Below, one piece after another: positions 1 through 17,117 of a DNA stretch of 34,885 nt. A program made the translations under genes and the position numbers. Numbering within the stretch: position 1 is the stretch's first letter; the number at the start of each line of letters is the position of its first letter. Below the pieces are notes generated by a model. The model searched no databases and was not told the DNA's origin. It was given only the letters and a program-made list of their open reading frames with translations. The stretch is from Pseudomonadota bacterium (GTDB lineage: Bacteria > Pseudomonadota > Alphaproteobacteria > Reyranellales > Reyranellaceae): NCBI GenBank assembly GCA_018240695.1, contig JAFEFH010000021.1, positions 1 through 34,885 on the forward strand. Direction: 5' to 3'.

Positions 1-55
1 GCTCCTCCGGCGAAACGGCAGCCGAGACCTACAATGGCGATCGCCTCACGCACGC

Positions 56-59
<4 letters not shown>
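1..59 (-). CDS. Type I polyketide synthase, N-terminal fragment (third PKS gene, runs off left edge)
   Basis: Reading leftwards from a GTG at 59-57, nineteen full codons give MSVREAIAIVGLGCRF followed by AGG. This is the opening of a ketosynthase domain and matches the start of the KS in the neighbouring PKS (EPIAVVGMGCRFAGG). The start overlaps the stop of the upstream PKS gene in a GTGA arrangement, so the two genes are probably translationally coupled. There is almost no linker before the KS, hence no room for an N-terminal ACP or a long docking helix. The rest of the gene lies outside the window, so its domains are unknown. I am confident of the start because frame, overlap and KS motif agree. 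Confidence 0.85.
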
Positions 60-5844
<5,785 letters not shown>

Positions 5845-5848
<4 letters not shown>

Positions 5849-8800
5849 GGTGTCGCCGCCAATTCGCGCTCGACCAGCGCGGCCAAGGCCGCTTCGTCGA
5901 GATCGGCGAGGGCTCCGTCGGTTTCGGGGCGCTCGGCAGGCTCTATGAGCTGAAGGAGCTGGGCCGCGAGGGCCGACAATGTCGGATGATCGAACAAAAG
6001 CGTGGCCTGCAGGTCGAGCGCGTAGGCCGCGCTCAGCTCGTTGCGCAGGCTGACGGACAGCAACGAGTCGAGGCCGAGGTCGCGCAACGCCCGCGTGGGC
6101 GCGATCTTCGTGCCGGCGGGGAACGCCAGCAACGCCACAAGCCGCTGCTCGAGATCGGCTTGCAGGAAGGCGCGCCGTTCCGCGGCGGGCAAGGCCTGGA
6201 GCGCGATGCGCGCCGTGCCTTCCGCGACGGGTGCGCGTCTTGCCGAGGCGGCCGTGCGGTCCATGACGAGGCGATGCGCGATCCCGTCGGCCAACACACG
6301 GGCGAAGGCCGATGCGGCGCGGCGCGGCGCAATCGGACGGAAGCCGTCGCGTTCGAGGCGTACGCGGGCGGCGGCATGGAGATTGGCATACATGCCGGTC
6401 GCTACCGGTCCGAAGGCGATCGCCGTGGCCGACAGGCCCGCGGCCCGTCGTGTCGCCGCCAGGGCGTCGAGCCACGCGTTGGCCGAGGCATAGGCCGCCT
6501 GGCCCGGGGCCGCGACACCGCCTGCGGACGATGAAATCAGCGCGAAGAAGTCGAGGTCGCGGCCGCGCGTCGCCGCATCGAGATGGCGCGCGCCCTCGAC
6601 CTTGGGGGCAAGAACCGCGGCGATGCTCGACGGTTCGAGCTGCGCGAGCGTGCCGTCGCTGACCACGCCGGCGGCATGGATCACGCCGCGAAGCTTGGGC
6701 AGGCGCGCGACCAGGGCGGCGACGGCCGCCGGGTCGGTGACATCGAGCGTCGTCGTCTCGAAGGGGGCCATGTCGGCCGGTTCGGCGTGCCGCGCGGCCA
6801 GAACGACATGGCCCGCGCCGTGATCCTTCAGCCATCCGGCCAGCGCGCGGCCGAGGCCGCCGGTCCCGCCGGTGATCAGATACGTCGCATCAGGCCGAAG
6901 CGCGGGAGCAACGGGAACACGCAGCACGAGCTTGCCGATGGTGCGGCCCTGGCCCAGTGCCTGCAAAGCCTCGCTCGCTTGTGCGAGCGGCAGCACAGTG
7001 CGACGCGGCGGCGTCAGGCTGCCATCGCTGATCAGCGCCAAGATTTTCTTCATCCGATCGGCGAACCAGTTCGGGTCTGCGCGCATGGGTCCGTCGAGAT
7101 CGTAGGCGACATGACGGCCGACACCGGCCGGTGGGGGAGCGTTGCCGATCTCGAGGAAGACGCCGTCCTTCTTCAGCAGCGCAGCCGAGGCGGCGGCAAT
7201 CTCGGGCCCCAGGGCGTTGAGCACGATGTCGAAGCCGTCGGCCCCAGCCCAGCGGCGCGCCGCATCGGCGAAGGCGGGCGAGCGCGAGTCGCCGACCGCG
7301 TCGGCGCCGGCCAGAAGCGCGGCCTGCTCCTTGCCCTTGCTGGTCGTCGCGAAGACGCACGCCCCGGCCCGTCGGGCGATCGCCGTCGCCATGCTGCCGA
7401 CGCCGCCGGCGCCGGCATGCACCAGAACGCGCATGCCGGGCTTGATCCCGGCAAGATCGTGCAGTCCGTGCCACGCCGTGAGGCAGGCGACCGGCAGGCT
7501 CGCGGCGGCATCGACATCCAGAGCGAGGGGGCGGTGCACGACGCGATGGGCCGGCAGCGTCACGGTGGTAGAGAGCGCGCCGGGGCCGAAGGCGATCACG
7601 GCGTCGCCGACGCGGAACTCCTTCACGCCATCGCCTATCGCAACGATCGTGCCGGCGCATTCGAGGCCAAGCGCGTTGTTGCCGGCGCGCCCGAGGATGG
7701 CCAGCACGTCCTTGAAATTGAGACCGGCGGCGGCGACCGCGATCCGTACTTCGCCCGCGGCGAGGGGCTCGCTGGTCACGGGCTGGAACTGGAGACCGGA
7801 GAAGGTGCGATCCGGCCCGGGCATCAACCGGACAGGGCCGGCCGGCAGAGGGGGCGCCTTTACGACTTCCGGCGTGAGCAAATGCCCCTGGCGTAGCGCG
7901 TAACGACCCGCAGGGCCGGCCAGGTCGGACGGCACGGCGGCTTCATCCAGATCGAGGTCGATCCAGCGACAGCGCAGGTCGGGATGCTCGGCATCGATGA
8001 CCGGCTGCAGGCCCATCAGCACCGCGGCCGCCGACGGCGGACCGCCGCGCAGGGGCGGTGCCGTACTGGCGCCACGGCTGACCACGAGAAGCTGCGGGCG
8101 CGGCGTGTGCGTTGAGATCTCGCGCACGAGGGTGGAGATCGCACCGATGCAGGCGGCAGGACTCCGATCGGAGAGCGGGCGCAGATCGACGACGCCGTCG
8201 CAGGGCGGGATGGGCCCCGTGCCGGCCTCGTCGTGCGACGCGGTCCCCAGCGCCGCTGCGCCGTGGCCGATCGCATGCCAGCGGCCGGTCAACGTCGCGG
8301 AGGCAACGGCCACCGGCTGCCATAGGACGTCGTGGAACCACGCGCCCGGCTCGGCCAGGGCGGCACGCAGGTCGACATCGTGCAGCGCGAGGATCGATGT
8401 GCCGTCAGCCGCTTCGAGCGTGGCGTGACCGGTGGCGCGGTCGTTGGCTGCCGCACCGAGCCGCGCGCGCGCGAGTCGTGCCGGTGCGTCGCCCGTGCCG
8501 AAGACCACGCGCCCGATACGCGCCGGGAGCAGCGGCGCGTCGCCAGCGGGCAACAGGCAGGTCAATGTCTGTAGCGCCGCATCGATCGTCGGCGGGTCGA
8601 GCTCATCGGAAGAGGCGACACGCGCAACGGCGACACACTTGTCGCGCGACAGGCTTTCGATCCGGCGATAGGACGGACCGAAGGCGAAGCCCCGGTTGGC
8701 CAGCTCCTGTGCGATCTCTTCACCCGACCCCGTGGAGGTGGCGCCGTCGGTCTCGATCGACGCGCTGGCGGCCGCTTCTTCGACACGAGCCGTCGCGATC

Positions 8801-11800
8801 TCGATCCACGCGTCGCCGCGTGCCGAGTAGAGCGTGAGCGTACCTTCCCTGTCGCGCACGAGCTGCACGTCGGCGCCTTCCGCCGGAATGTCCAGGGCCG
8901 CGCGGAACTCGACGTCGCTTAGGCCGGAGACGCCGGCTCGCCGCGCCATGTCGAGGAAGCCGGCCGCGGGCATGATGGTTGCCTGCTCGACCACGTGATC
9001 GGCAAGCCAGGCGGCGTCGGCCTCGAGACGAAACTGCCAGACGGTCTCGCCGGAGCGGGCCGACCGGTGCGGTGTCCCTATGTTGGGGCCACGCGAATCC
9101 AGGGCGGTGCCGGTATGGGGCAGCCAGAACGGCTGGCGATCGAACGATGTCAGCAGCGGCTCGGCCAAGGCATCGTCCGAAGGGGCGCCGCGTTCGATCA
9201 TGACATGGGCGTTGGTGCCGCTCGCGCCAAAGGCGCTGACACCGGCGTAGCGCGCGGATGCCGGCAGCGCGCCACCAGTTGCGATGTCGACGACGCTGTC
9301 GGTACGGGCATGAGGATTGCGGCGCGTGAAGTGCGGCTGCGGCGGCAAGGAACCGGCGCGCAGGCACAGCACCATCTTGATCACGGCGGCGATGCCTGCC
9401 GCGGCCTCGGTGTGGCCGATGGCGGCCTTCACCGAGCCGACGGGCAGGCGGCGCGCGCGGCCCGCGAAGACCTCGGCCAGCGCGTCGAGTTCGATGGGAT
9501 CGCCAAGACCGGTGCCGGTGCCGTGGGCCTCGATACAGTCGATGGCCTCGGCAGCGACGCCGGCATCGGCCAGCGCGTCGCGGATGACGGCGGCCTGCGC
9601 CGCGCCGTTGGGCGCCGTGAAGCTGCTGCTGCGGCCGTCGTGGTTGAGTGCGCTGCCGCGGATCGTCGCCAGCACGCGGTCGCCGTCGCGTTCGGCATCG
9701 CCGAGGCGCTTCAGCACGACGACGCCGCAGCCTTCGCCGCGCACGTAGCCATTGGCCTGCGCGTCGAACACCTTGCAGCGGCCGTCGGCCGCGAGCAGGC
9801 CGGCCTTGTTCAGCATCAGCGACGTGTCGGGCGTCAGCAGCAGGTTGACGCCGCCGGCCAGCGCGAGATCGGCCTCCCCGTTGCGCAGTGCGCGCACCGC
9901 GAGATGCAGCGCGACCAGCGAGGAGGAGCAGGCGGTGTCGACGGTCAACGCGGGTCCATGCAGGCCGAACTGGTAGGCGAGGCGGCCGGCCAGCGCGTTG
10001 CTGGGCTGGCCGGTGAGACTGTGCGCATCGAGCGTCGCGCCGCCGCGGGCGCGGGCGAGGCCCGCATAGTCGCTGCCGGTCGCGCCGACGAAGACACCGG
10101 CGCGCTGGCCGTCGAGGCTCGCGGGGGCGATCCCGGCATTCTCCAGCGCATGCCAGGCGACCTCGAGCAGGAGGCGCTGCTGCGGGTCGAGCTGCATGGC
10201 TTCGCGCGGGCTGATGCCGAAGAAGGACGCGTCGAAGCGTTCGACGCCGTCGAGGAAGCCCGCGCGCTGGACGGCGGCGGGACTGGCGCGCCACAGCGCG
10301 GCGGTCGGCCGCGTCTCCGGTACGGTGCCGATGGCGTCGCGCCCGGTCATCAGGCGGGCGAGGTAGGCGGCGGGCGTATCGGCACCGCCCGCGAACCGGC
10401 AGCCCATGCCGACGATGGCGATCGGCTCCGACGCGTCGGTCGAGGCTGCCGCCGAGGCCGGCACGATGCGCGCAGCGCCCGCGAGCCAGTCGGCCAGCAG
10501 GGTGAGCGTGGGATGCGCGAACAGGATCGCGGCCGGCACCGGGACGCCCGCAGCCTCCTCGAGCCGGCGGCGGAAGCTCACGGCCAGCAGCGAGTCCATG
10601 CCCTGCTCGAACAGCCCCCTGTCGGGGTCGAGGCGCGCCGGGTCGGCATGCCCCAACAGGTCGGCCACGAGGGCGGCGAGGCCGGCGCGGTCGAGACGGA
10701 CCGTTTTCGTGTGCGCCAGCGGGGTAGCGCTAATTGCGCTAACTGGCGCCGGAGCCGCCATGCGGTCGAAGAACGCCCACCGGCGCCGGGCCTCGAATGT
10801 GGCGCGGAACAGCGGCCAATCAACCCCCGCGACCACGCGATGGGCGGCCCCGGCGCCGACGGCGGCGAGCGCGGCGGCGAACGCCTCGTTGGGCGGCATG
10901 GCGCGCAGGCCGGATTTGTCGAGCGCGGCATCCTCGGCGGCGCTCAGCAGGCCGGGCTCCTCGAATCGGCCGAAGGCGACGGACGTCGCGGGCAGGCCGC
11001 GCGCGCGGGCGTCCTCGGCCCAGCGGTCGAGCGCGCGGTTGGCCGCGGCGTAGGCGACATGGCCGCTCGTGCCCCACACACCGGCGGCGGACGAGAAGAG
11101 CAGCAGGAAGGCCGGGTCGTGGCCCGCCGCCGCCCGTTCGAGGGTCCCGGCAATCCCGATCTTGCTGGCCAGCACCGCGGCCGTGGGACCGTCGGCAACA
11201 CCTGCGGCGTGCACGATGCCGCCCAAGGGACGGTCGAGCGCGGCGCGCAACATCGTCGCCGCGTCCGGCGCGGTGAGGTCGAGCGAGAGGCCGCGCGGCA
11301 CGACATCGCCGTGCCGCAGTTCGTCGAGTTGTTCCGGCGAGACCGCCGAGCGCCCGACGAGAAGAAGGTGACGCGCGCCGCGATCGATGAGGAACCGCGC
11401 GAACAGCCGGCCGAGGCGGCCGAACCCGCCGACGATGACATATATAAGGTGTGGCGAGATCTCGGGCGCGCCCACTGCAGACGTCGTGCGGGACAGCCGC
11501 GCCACCTCGAGCTTGCCGGCGCACACCCGGAACTGCTCCTCGCCGGAGAAATTTGCATCGAGTGCCCGCTGGAGCGTGGCGAGCGAGCTCTCCTGCGCAT
11601 CCGCCAGTTCGATCGACCGGCCGATCCGCCCTGGATGGTCGAGCGCCAAGGCCCGTGCCGCGCCGGCGACGGCGGCATGCGCCACGGAGGTTCCATGGAC
11701 GACGGTGAGAGGCGCGCCTGCTGCCGCGGAGTCCGTGACTTCTGCCATCAACGCATCGACGAGCGCCGTCGCCGGACGGTCGTCGGCGCGCCACACGCGC

Positions 11801-14800
11801 TCGGCAACGGGTGTCCGCGCCAGCACCACCGCATGGGCGTCGCCGTCGCTGCGGATATCGATGTCGACGAAGCCCGCTGCCTCGAGCGCGGCGCGCCAGC
11901 CATCGGCATCGAGCAGCGCGTGATGCGGTCGCGCGGGATCGCCCTGGAAGCGCCACCAGCCGTCGGTGATTCCGAAGACCAGATCGATCCAACGCGGCGC
12001 GCACGTGAGCTCGACCAAGGCGAGGATTCCGCCCGGCGCCAGACGCTGGCGCAGTTCGACGAGCACGGTCCCTATCGGTCCGGCCGCATGGACGACGTTG
12101 GCCGCCACGATCGCATCGAACGGGCCGGGCTGGCCGGTGGGACGATCGAGATCGAACTCCGCCGTTCGCAACGCCGTCGACGCCGCGAAGCGCTGGCGCA
12201 AGGTCGCGAGGAACGCCATCGACACGTCGCTGCACGTAAGCGTGCTGCCGGCCGGCAGGGCCGGCAGGAGCTGCGCCGTCAGGGCGCCGGTGCCGGCGCC
12301 CAGTTCGAGGACGCGGAGCGCGCGTCCGCCGGCGACCGCGCCGAGGATAGTCGCCAAGGCCTTCTGTGCGGCGGCGAAGGGTGCGGCGGCATAGACGGGC
12401 GCGGTGCGCGCGACGTCGCCGCCGGGAAACAGGATCTCGATGGGATTGGCCTCGCCCTTCAGCAACGCCGGCAGTGCCTCGCCGACGCGCCGCAGAAGGT
12501 CGCGCGCGGGACCGGGCTTGGCCTCGGCGCCCGAAAGAGAGCCCCATGTCGACAACCGCTCGACCAGGGCGCGGTGGCGGGGATCGATCTTCGACGACGG
12601 CACCGCCGCCAGTGCCGCGCGCGCGAAGGCGACTGCCTCGACATCGAGACCGGGATCGGCGGCATCGCCGGCAACGACCGTATCGGGCCACGCTTGCGGC
12701 ACGGCATCGGGAAGCGTGATCGGCTCCCAGGCCACTTCATAGGAGAGGCTGCTGCCGGTTCCCTCCAGCCAGTGGCGCTCGCGTTCGAACGGGTAGGTCG
12801 GCGCGCTTGCCACTCGAGGAGCCGAGCTTGCCATCGCGTCGATGTCGGCGCCGGCGAGGAACGCCGCCGCGCAGCGATCGAGCCACGCTTCGACCGTCTC
12901 TCCGTCGACGCGCCGGGTATCGACGGCGGCCGTCGGCCTGGCCTTGCCGCGCAGATAGTCGCCCGCGATCAATCGCCGCCGTGCGGTCTCCCCATCGGCG
13001 GCGCGCAGGGTCAGTCGATGCTCGAAGCGCTCGCGGCCCACGAGCGCGGTGTGGCAGAGCGCAGGCCAGTCCGCCGGCAGGCGCTCGGCCCAGCGTTTGG
13101 CCAGTGCCTCCAGCGCGGCAGGCGAGCGCGCCGACAGGACGAGCAGGCGCGGCGCGGCCTCCGTCGGCGCGCTTGCCTGCACGAAGGGCGCGAGCGCGGA
13201 CTTGGCGGCCTCTGCCGTCGCGGCATCGCGCCGAACCGGCGAGATCACGGTGGCGCCCGCAGCCATCTGGCGAAGCTGCGGCGCCAGCAAGGGATGCGGC
13301 GCCAGTTCCAGGAAGGCGCGATGGCCTGCCTCGACAAGAGCCGCGACACCCTGCCGGAAGCGCACGGGCTCCCGCAGATTGCTCGCCCAATAGTCGGCGT
13401 CGAGCGCGTTGTCGCCCACCCAGGTGCCGGTGACGGTCGATACCATCGGTACCGCGGCGCGCGCCGGCGACAGCGTTGCCAGCCGCTCGCGCAGCATCGG
13501 CTTCAGCGGATCCATTTGCGGGCTGTGATAGGCGACCGGCACATCGATCGGCTGGCTGACGACGCCCGCGCGGTCGAGCGCCGCACAGGCGGCGTCGATC
13601 GCGTCCTTCGTGCCGGCCAGCAGCGTCGCGCGAGGGCCGTTCTCGCCCGCGATCACGACACCGGCCGTCAGATGCGTCCGCAAGGCTTCGGCCGGTGCGC
13701 CGGCCAGCGCCATCGCACCTTTACCCGAGACCTGCGCTTGCAGGCGGCTGCGCTCGACGACGAGACGCAATCCATCCTCGCGCGACAGCGCACCCGAGGC
13801 GACCGCGGCGGCGGCCTCGCCGACGCTGTGGCCGATCACGGCCGCAGGCGCGACGCCCCACGAGGCGAGAAGTTCGACGAGCGCCAGTTGGAACGCGCAA
13901 AGCGCGGGCTGGCCCAGCGCCACGTCGCTCACCTGCGCGGACGTCAGCACGTCGATCACGGAGGCCGGATAGCCGATGGCCGAGAGGAGGCGATCGCAGT
14001 CCCGCAACGCGGCCGCGAAGACCGGCTCCTGCATCAGGCCCGCCGCCATGCCGGCCCAGTTGCCGCCGTTGCCCGCGAAGACAAAGGCCGGCCGCGCCGA
14101 TTCCCCGGATGAGGTCTGCGGCGGCGCGTCGGCTGCTTGCAGCAGCACATGGCAGTTCGTGCCGCCGAAGCCGAAGGAACTCACGCCGGCGACCGGCCGC
14201 TCGGCCGCCGTGGGCCACGACGTGCCTTTGGTCTGCACTTCGAGCTTCGCGGCGGCAAAATCGATCGCGGGATTGGCCGCCTGGAAATGCAGGCTGGCCG
14301 GAATCCAGCGATGACGCAGCGCGAGCGCCGTCTTGATCAGCCCGGCGGCGCCGGCGGCGGCTTCGAGATGGCCGATGTTCGTCTTGACCGAGCCGATGCG
14401 CAGGGGGCGGGCCTCAGGCCGGTCGGCGCACAGCACGGCGGCGAGCGCATTGGCCTCGATCGGATCGCCGAGCGCCGTGCCGGTGCCATGCGCCTCGACA
14501 TAGTCGACATCGTGCGGATGAACGCGCGCCGCCGCCAGCGCATCGCGCAGCATGCCGCGTTGCGCGGCGGGATTGGGCGCGGTGAGGCCGTTGCTGGGGC
14601 CGTCGTTGTTCATCGCGCTGCCGCGGATCACGGCATAGACGCGATCGCCGTCGGCGCGCGCGGCGCTGAGCGGTTTCAGCACGACCACGCCGCCGCCTTC
14701 GCCGCGGACATAGCCGTTGGCGCGCGAGTCGAAAGCCTTGCAACGGCCGTCCGGCGCCATGGCGCCGAACTTGGTCATGGCGATGCTGCTTTCGGGTGCG

Positions 14801-15696
14801 AGCACGAGATGCACGCCGCCGGCCAGCGCGACCGTGGTCTCGCCGGACCGCAGGCTCTGGCACGCCTGGTGGACGGCGACCAAGGCCGAGGAGCAGGCGG
14901 TGTCGATGGTGAGCGCGGGCCCTTCGAGGCCGAGCGTGTACGCGATGCGCGCGCTGATGATGCTGATGTCCTGGCCGGTCGCCGTGTGCTGGGCGATTCC
15001 GTCGCGATCGGCGAGCAGGCGCGCGTAGTCGCTCCACATGGCGCCGAGGAAGACACCGGTCCGGCTGCCGAGGAGCCGGCTCGGACGGATCGCGGCGTCC
15101 TCGAGCGACTCCCAGGCGAGCTCGAGCGCGAGGCGCTGCTGCGGATCGGCTTGCGCGGCCTCGCGCGGCGACATGCCGAAGAAGGCGGCGTCGAAGGCAT
15201 CGACGCGGTCGAGAAAGCCGCCCCAGCGGGTGGCCATGCGGCCGGGCGCCAGCGGATCGGGATCGTAGAGGCGTTCGATCGGCCAGCGATCGGCCGGAAC
15301 TTCGCGGATCGCGTCGGTCTCCGCGCCCAGCATCCGCCAATAGGCGTCGATCGACTCCGCGCCGGGGAAGCGACACGCCATGCCGACGATGGCGATCGGA
15401 TCGTCGGCTGCCAACGGCATCATCGGCGGGCGCGCCTCGGCATCGGGCCGTCCGTCGAGGAAGCCTGCCAGGCGATTGAGAGTCGGGTAGTCCCAGACCA
15501 ATGTCGGCGCCAGCGCGCGGCCGGTGCGTTCGGCAATCGCGGTGACGATCGCGGCGGCGGTGAGGGACGTCAGCCCGTAGCGATGAAGTCTTGCGTCCGC
15601 GTCGATCGCGTCGTGGGCGAGACCGAGCCTGTCCGCCAGCAGCTCGCGCAGCCACGCCGACGTCGTCCCGGCGTCGTGAGCGTGCGAGGCGGACAC
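5845..15696 (-). CDS. Modular type I polyketide synthase, ACP-KS-AT-cMT-KR-ACP-KS-DH-ER-KR-ACP (3283 aa)
   Basis: This bimodular PKS starts with a free-standing ACP. Domains: ACP1 12-80 (Ser44 in GLTSL); KS1 98-522 (Cys268, His403, His443); AT 537-830 (Ser624 in GHSVG; VAYHS with His724, closer to the malonyl HAFH than the methylmalonyl YASH signature); C-methyltransferase 1080-1290 (SAM loop LELGAGTG from 1129); KR1 1415-1620 (Lys1512, Ser1536, Tyr1549; nucleotide loop VGGFGRLG); ACP2 1668-1740 (Ser1702); KS2 1757-2168 (Cys1923, His2058, His2095); DH 2182-2450 (His2234, Asp2372); ER 2625-2928 (GAGGVG 2762-2767); KR2 2935-3145 (Lys3032, Ser3056, Tyr3069); ACP3 3170-3250 (Ser3211); acidic C-terminal helix 3257-3283, docking-like. 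Module 1 predicts an alpha-methyl-beta-hydroxy unit, module 2 a fully reduced unit. Module 2 has no AT. The start is GTG, 9 nt after the thioesterase stop, and its Shine-Dalgarno is weak. It belongs to one operon with the thioesterase and the downstream PKS genes. Confidence 0.95.
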
Positions 15697-15705
15697 CGCA
15701 ATGGC

Positions 15706-16407
15706 CTACTGAGCCGGGACGGCGGCCAGCACGTCCTCGGCCAGCGCAGCGGCGAGGGCGCGGCGCTGGTCGGCGAGATAGAAGTGCCCACCGTCGAAAT
15801 GGCGCGTGCGCGTCGGTCCTTCGTACAGTCCGGCCCAGCCGTCCATCTGGCGCGTCTGCGGATCGGCGCGACCGCCATAGATGCCGAGCGCGCAGGCGAG
15901 CGGTGGCTCGTCGGTGTGCGCATGAGTCTCGAAGATCTCGAAGTCCGCCTTCAGCACCGGCATGAAGAGCGCCATCAACTCGGGCTCGTCGCGGATCACC
16001 TTGGGGATCGCGTCGTAACGCTCGACCAGGGCATCGACGAATTGCGCATCGGGAAGAAGGTGCAGGGGGCTCTCGGTATTCGGCACCGTCGGCGAGCGCC
16101 GGCCCGACACGACCGTCGTACGCGGCAGCGGCAATCCGCGCCGGCGGAGTTCACGGCCGAGTTCGAAAGCGATCAAGGCACCCATGCTGTGGCCAAACAG
16201 GGAGTAGGGTTTCTCCAGCCATCCGTTTATGCCTTTTGACAGTGCGTCGATCAACGCACCCATGCGCTTGTACGGCGCTTCGCTAAGGCGCGATTCGCGG
16301 CCCGGCAATTGCACGGCGAGCATCTCGATGTCGTTGGGCAGCAGGGCGGCCAAGTGGTGGAACGACGACGCACCGCCGCCAGCATGCGGCAGGCAGATCA
16401 ATCGCAT
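15706..16407 (-). CDS. Type II thioesterase (alpha/beta hydrolase) of the PKS operon
   Basis: This 233-aa cytosolic hydrolase has the TEII (GrsT-like) layout: N-terminal MRLICLPHAGGGASSF, nucleophile Ser74 in GHSMG, probable acid Asp182 in GGRAD, and His208 in GGHFYL. TEII proteins usually remove aberrant acyl groups from stalled carrier proteins; in some systems they release the product. It is the first gene of the minus-strand operon and ends 9 nt before the first PKS start. I chose the ATG at 16407 because GGAGG lies 5 nt upstream and the protein then starts exactly at the family N-terminus. The open frame extends 16 codons further without a good ribosome site. No thioesterase domain is fused to the visible PKS proteins, so a releasing role cannot be excluded. 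Confidence 0.92.
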   Translation of the reverse strand: MRLICLPHAGGGASSFHHLAALLPNDIEMLAVQLPGRESRLSEAPYKRMGALIDALSKGINGWLEKPYSLFGHSMGALIAFELGRELRRRGLPLPRTTVVSGRRSPTVPNTESPLHLLPDAQFVDALVERYDAIPKVIRDEPELMALFMPVLKADFEIFETHAHTDEPPLACALGIYGGRADPQTRQMDGWAGLYEGPTRTRHFDGGHFYLADQRRALAAALAEDVLAAVPAQ

Positions 16408-16493
16408 GGCCGCCTCCGGGCGCCTTATCGGGCAGACAAGCCACGGAGCCAGCACGAAACCTCCATATTCCTACTCGTCTCTACGCGTCGTCT

Positions 16494-16522
16494 TTCGTGT
16501 CCAATCCATCGAGGTGTGTCAA
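16494..16522 (-). promoter_or_regulatory. Candidate promoter for the thioesterase/PKS operon
   Basis: On the minus strand a perfect TTGACA hexamer occupies 16522-16517. The hexamer 17 nt further on (16499-16494) is CACGAA, a poor -10 match, so only the -35 half is convincing. It lies about 90 nt upstream of the thioesterase start, in the divergent intergenic region. Confidence 0.25.
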
Positions 16523-16651
16523 CCGCTTGCAGGGCAGCGAGGTGGCATACCAAGGCATCCGCGCATATGTCCGCCGCGTTACGCTTCGCGTAGGGTGCGC
16601 GTGAGACTGCCGGCCAATTCCCATCCCGCGCGGACAGGGATCGTTCCCGCC

Positions 16652-16680
16652 TTCCCAAAGGGCAAAAACGCTCGTATGCT
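16652..16680 (+). promoter_or_regulatory. Candidate promoter for the small basic protein gene
   Basis: TTCCCA (16652-16657), a 17-nt spacer and TATGCT (16675-16680) resemble a sigma70-type promoter. It would start transcription near 16687, just upstream of the AAGGAAGG ribosome site. The -35 match is partial, so this is tentative. Confidence 0.35.
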
Positions 16681-16704
16681 TCGGCGGCGGAAACCAAGGA
16701 AGGT

Positions 16705-17070
16705 ATGGCAATGCGCGTCAGAATGGTTCCTGGTGTGAAGAACGTCACTCTCGTTGGCGGCTCGGCTCGGCGCCTCAAGCATGTCGTTCCTTCGATCCGC
16801 ATGAGCTCCACGACCGAAGACCTGAAGTTCACCTTGATCGACGCCGACCGTCAGGTCGTGCGCGGCGTGATCGAACTCGATCTCGGCTCGGTGAAGAAGG
16901 ATACGCGGTCGCTGCGCCCGATCGAAAAGAAGCTTCGCAAGCTCGTGCGCGCCGAGTATCGCGCGCTCGGACGCTACCTGCTGTTGCACGACCGCTCGCG
17001 CCGGCGTCGCCGCGACGGCTGGGCCAAAGACCTCGGCAAGAATTTCGTCAAGGTTATCCGTCGCCGCTAG
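16705..17070 (+). CDS. Small highly basic protein of unknown function (121 aa)
   Basis: I cannot assign a function. The protein is strongly basic, with RRRRR and KKLRKL runs, begins MAMRVRMVPGVKNVTLV, has no signal peptide or membrane segment, and ends VKVIRRR. From memory it resembles small uncharacterised proteins of the DUF6312 type, which I cannot check. The ribosome site AAGGAAGG (16696-16703) serves either the ATG at 16705 or, with better spacing of 7 nt, the ATG at 16711 (MRVRMVPG). The next gene, encoding a protein with a very acidic tail, starts 47 nt downstream. The charge complementarity of the two products hints at interaction, which is inference. Confidence 0.8.
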   Translation: MAMRVRMVPGVKNVTLVGGSARRLKHVVPSIRMSSTTEDLKFTLIDADRQVVRGVIELDLGSVKKDTRSLRPIEKKLRKLVRAEYRALGRYLLLHDRSRRRRRDGWAKDLGKNFVKVIRRR

Positions 17071-17117
17071 TCGCCGCTTGATCCGCGCACGACACCACTT
17101 CAGTCCGGGAGAGCATC

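Larger units (their letters stand above)
16408..16704. other. Divergent intergenic region between the PKS operon and the basic-protein/kinase/PPTase genes
   Basis: About 297 nt separate the start of the minus-strand thioesterase/PKS operon from the plus-strand gene set. I see no convincing ORF. It contains a minus-strand TTGACA (16517-16522), a plus-strand TATGCT (16675-16680) and a short inverted repeat TACGC-TTC-GCGTA (16580-16592). This is the natural place for promoters and operators controlling both directions. No specific operator can be named from sequence alone. Confidence 0.5.

Noticed and set aside
5849..6835. N-terminal extension of the 1930-aa PKS frame into the preceding gene
   Set aside because: The extension is low-complexity and Arg-rich, lies entirely inside the upstream PKS, and a well-placed ATG overlaps the upstream stop as ATGA.
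8995..14112. A 1705-codon open frame on the plus strand opposite the large PKS gene, with others such as 119-3499 and 14137-16239
   Set aside because: These are antisense shadows of GC-rich PKS coding sequence. Their translations are Arg/Ala/Gly-rich with no recognisable domain, whereas the minus strand encodes complete PKS domains.
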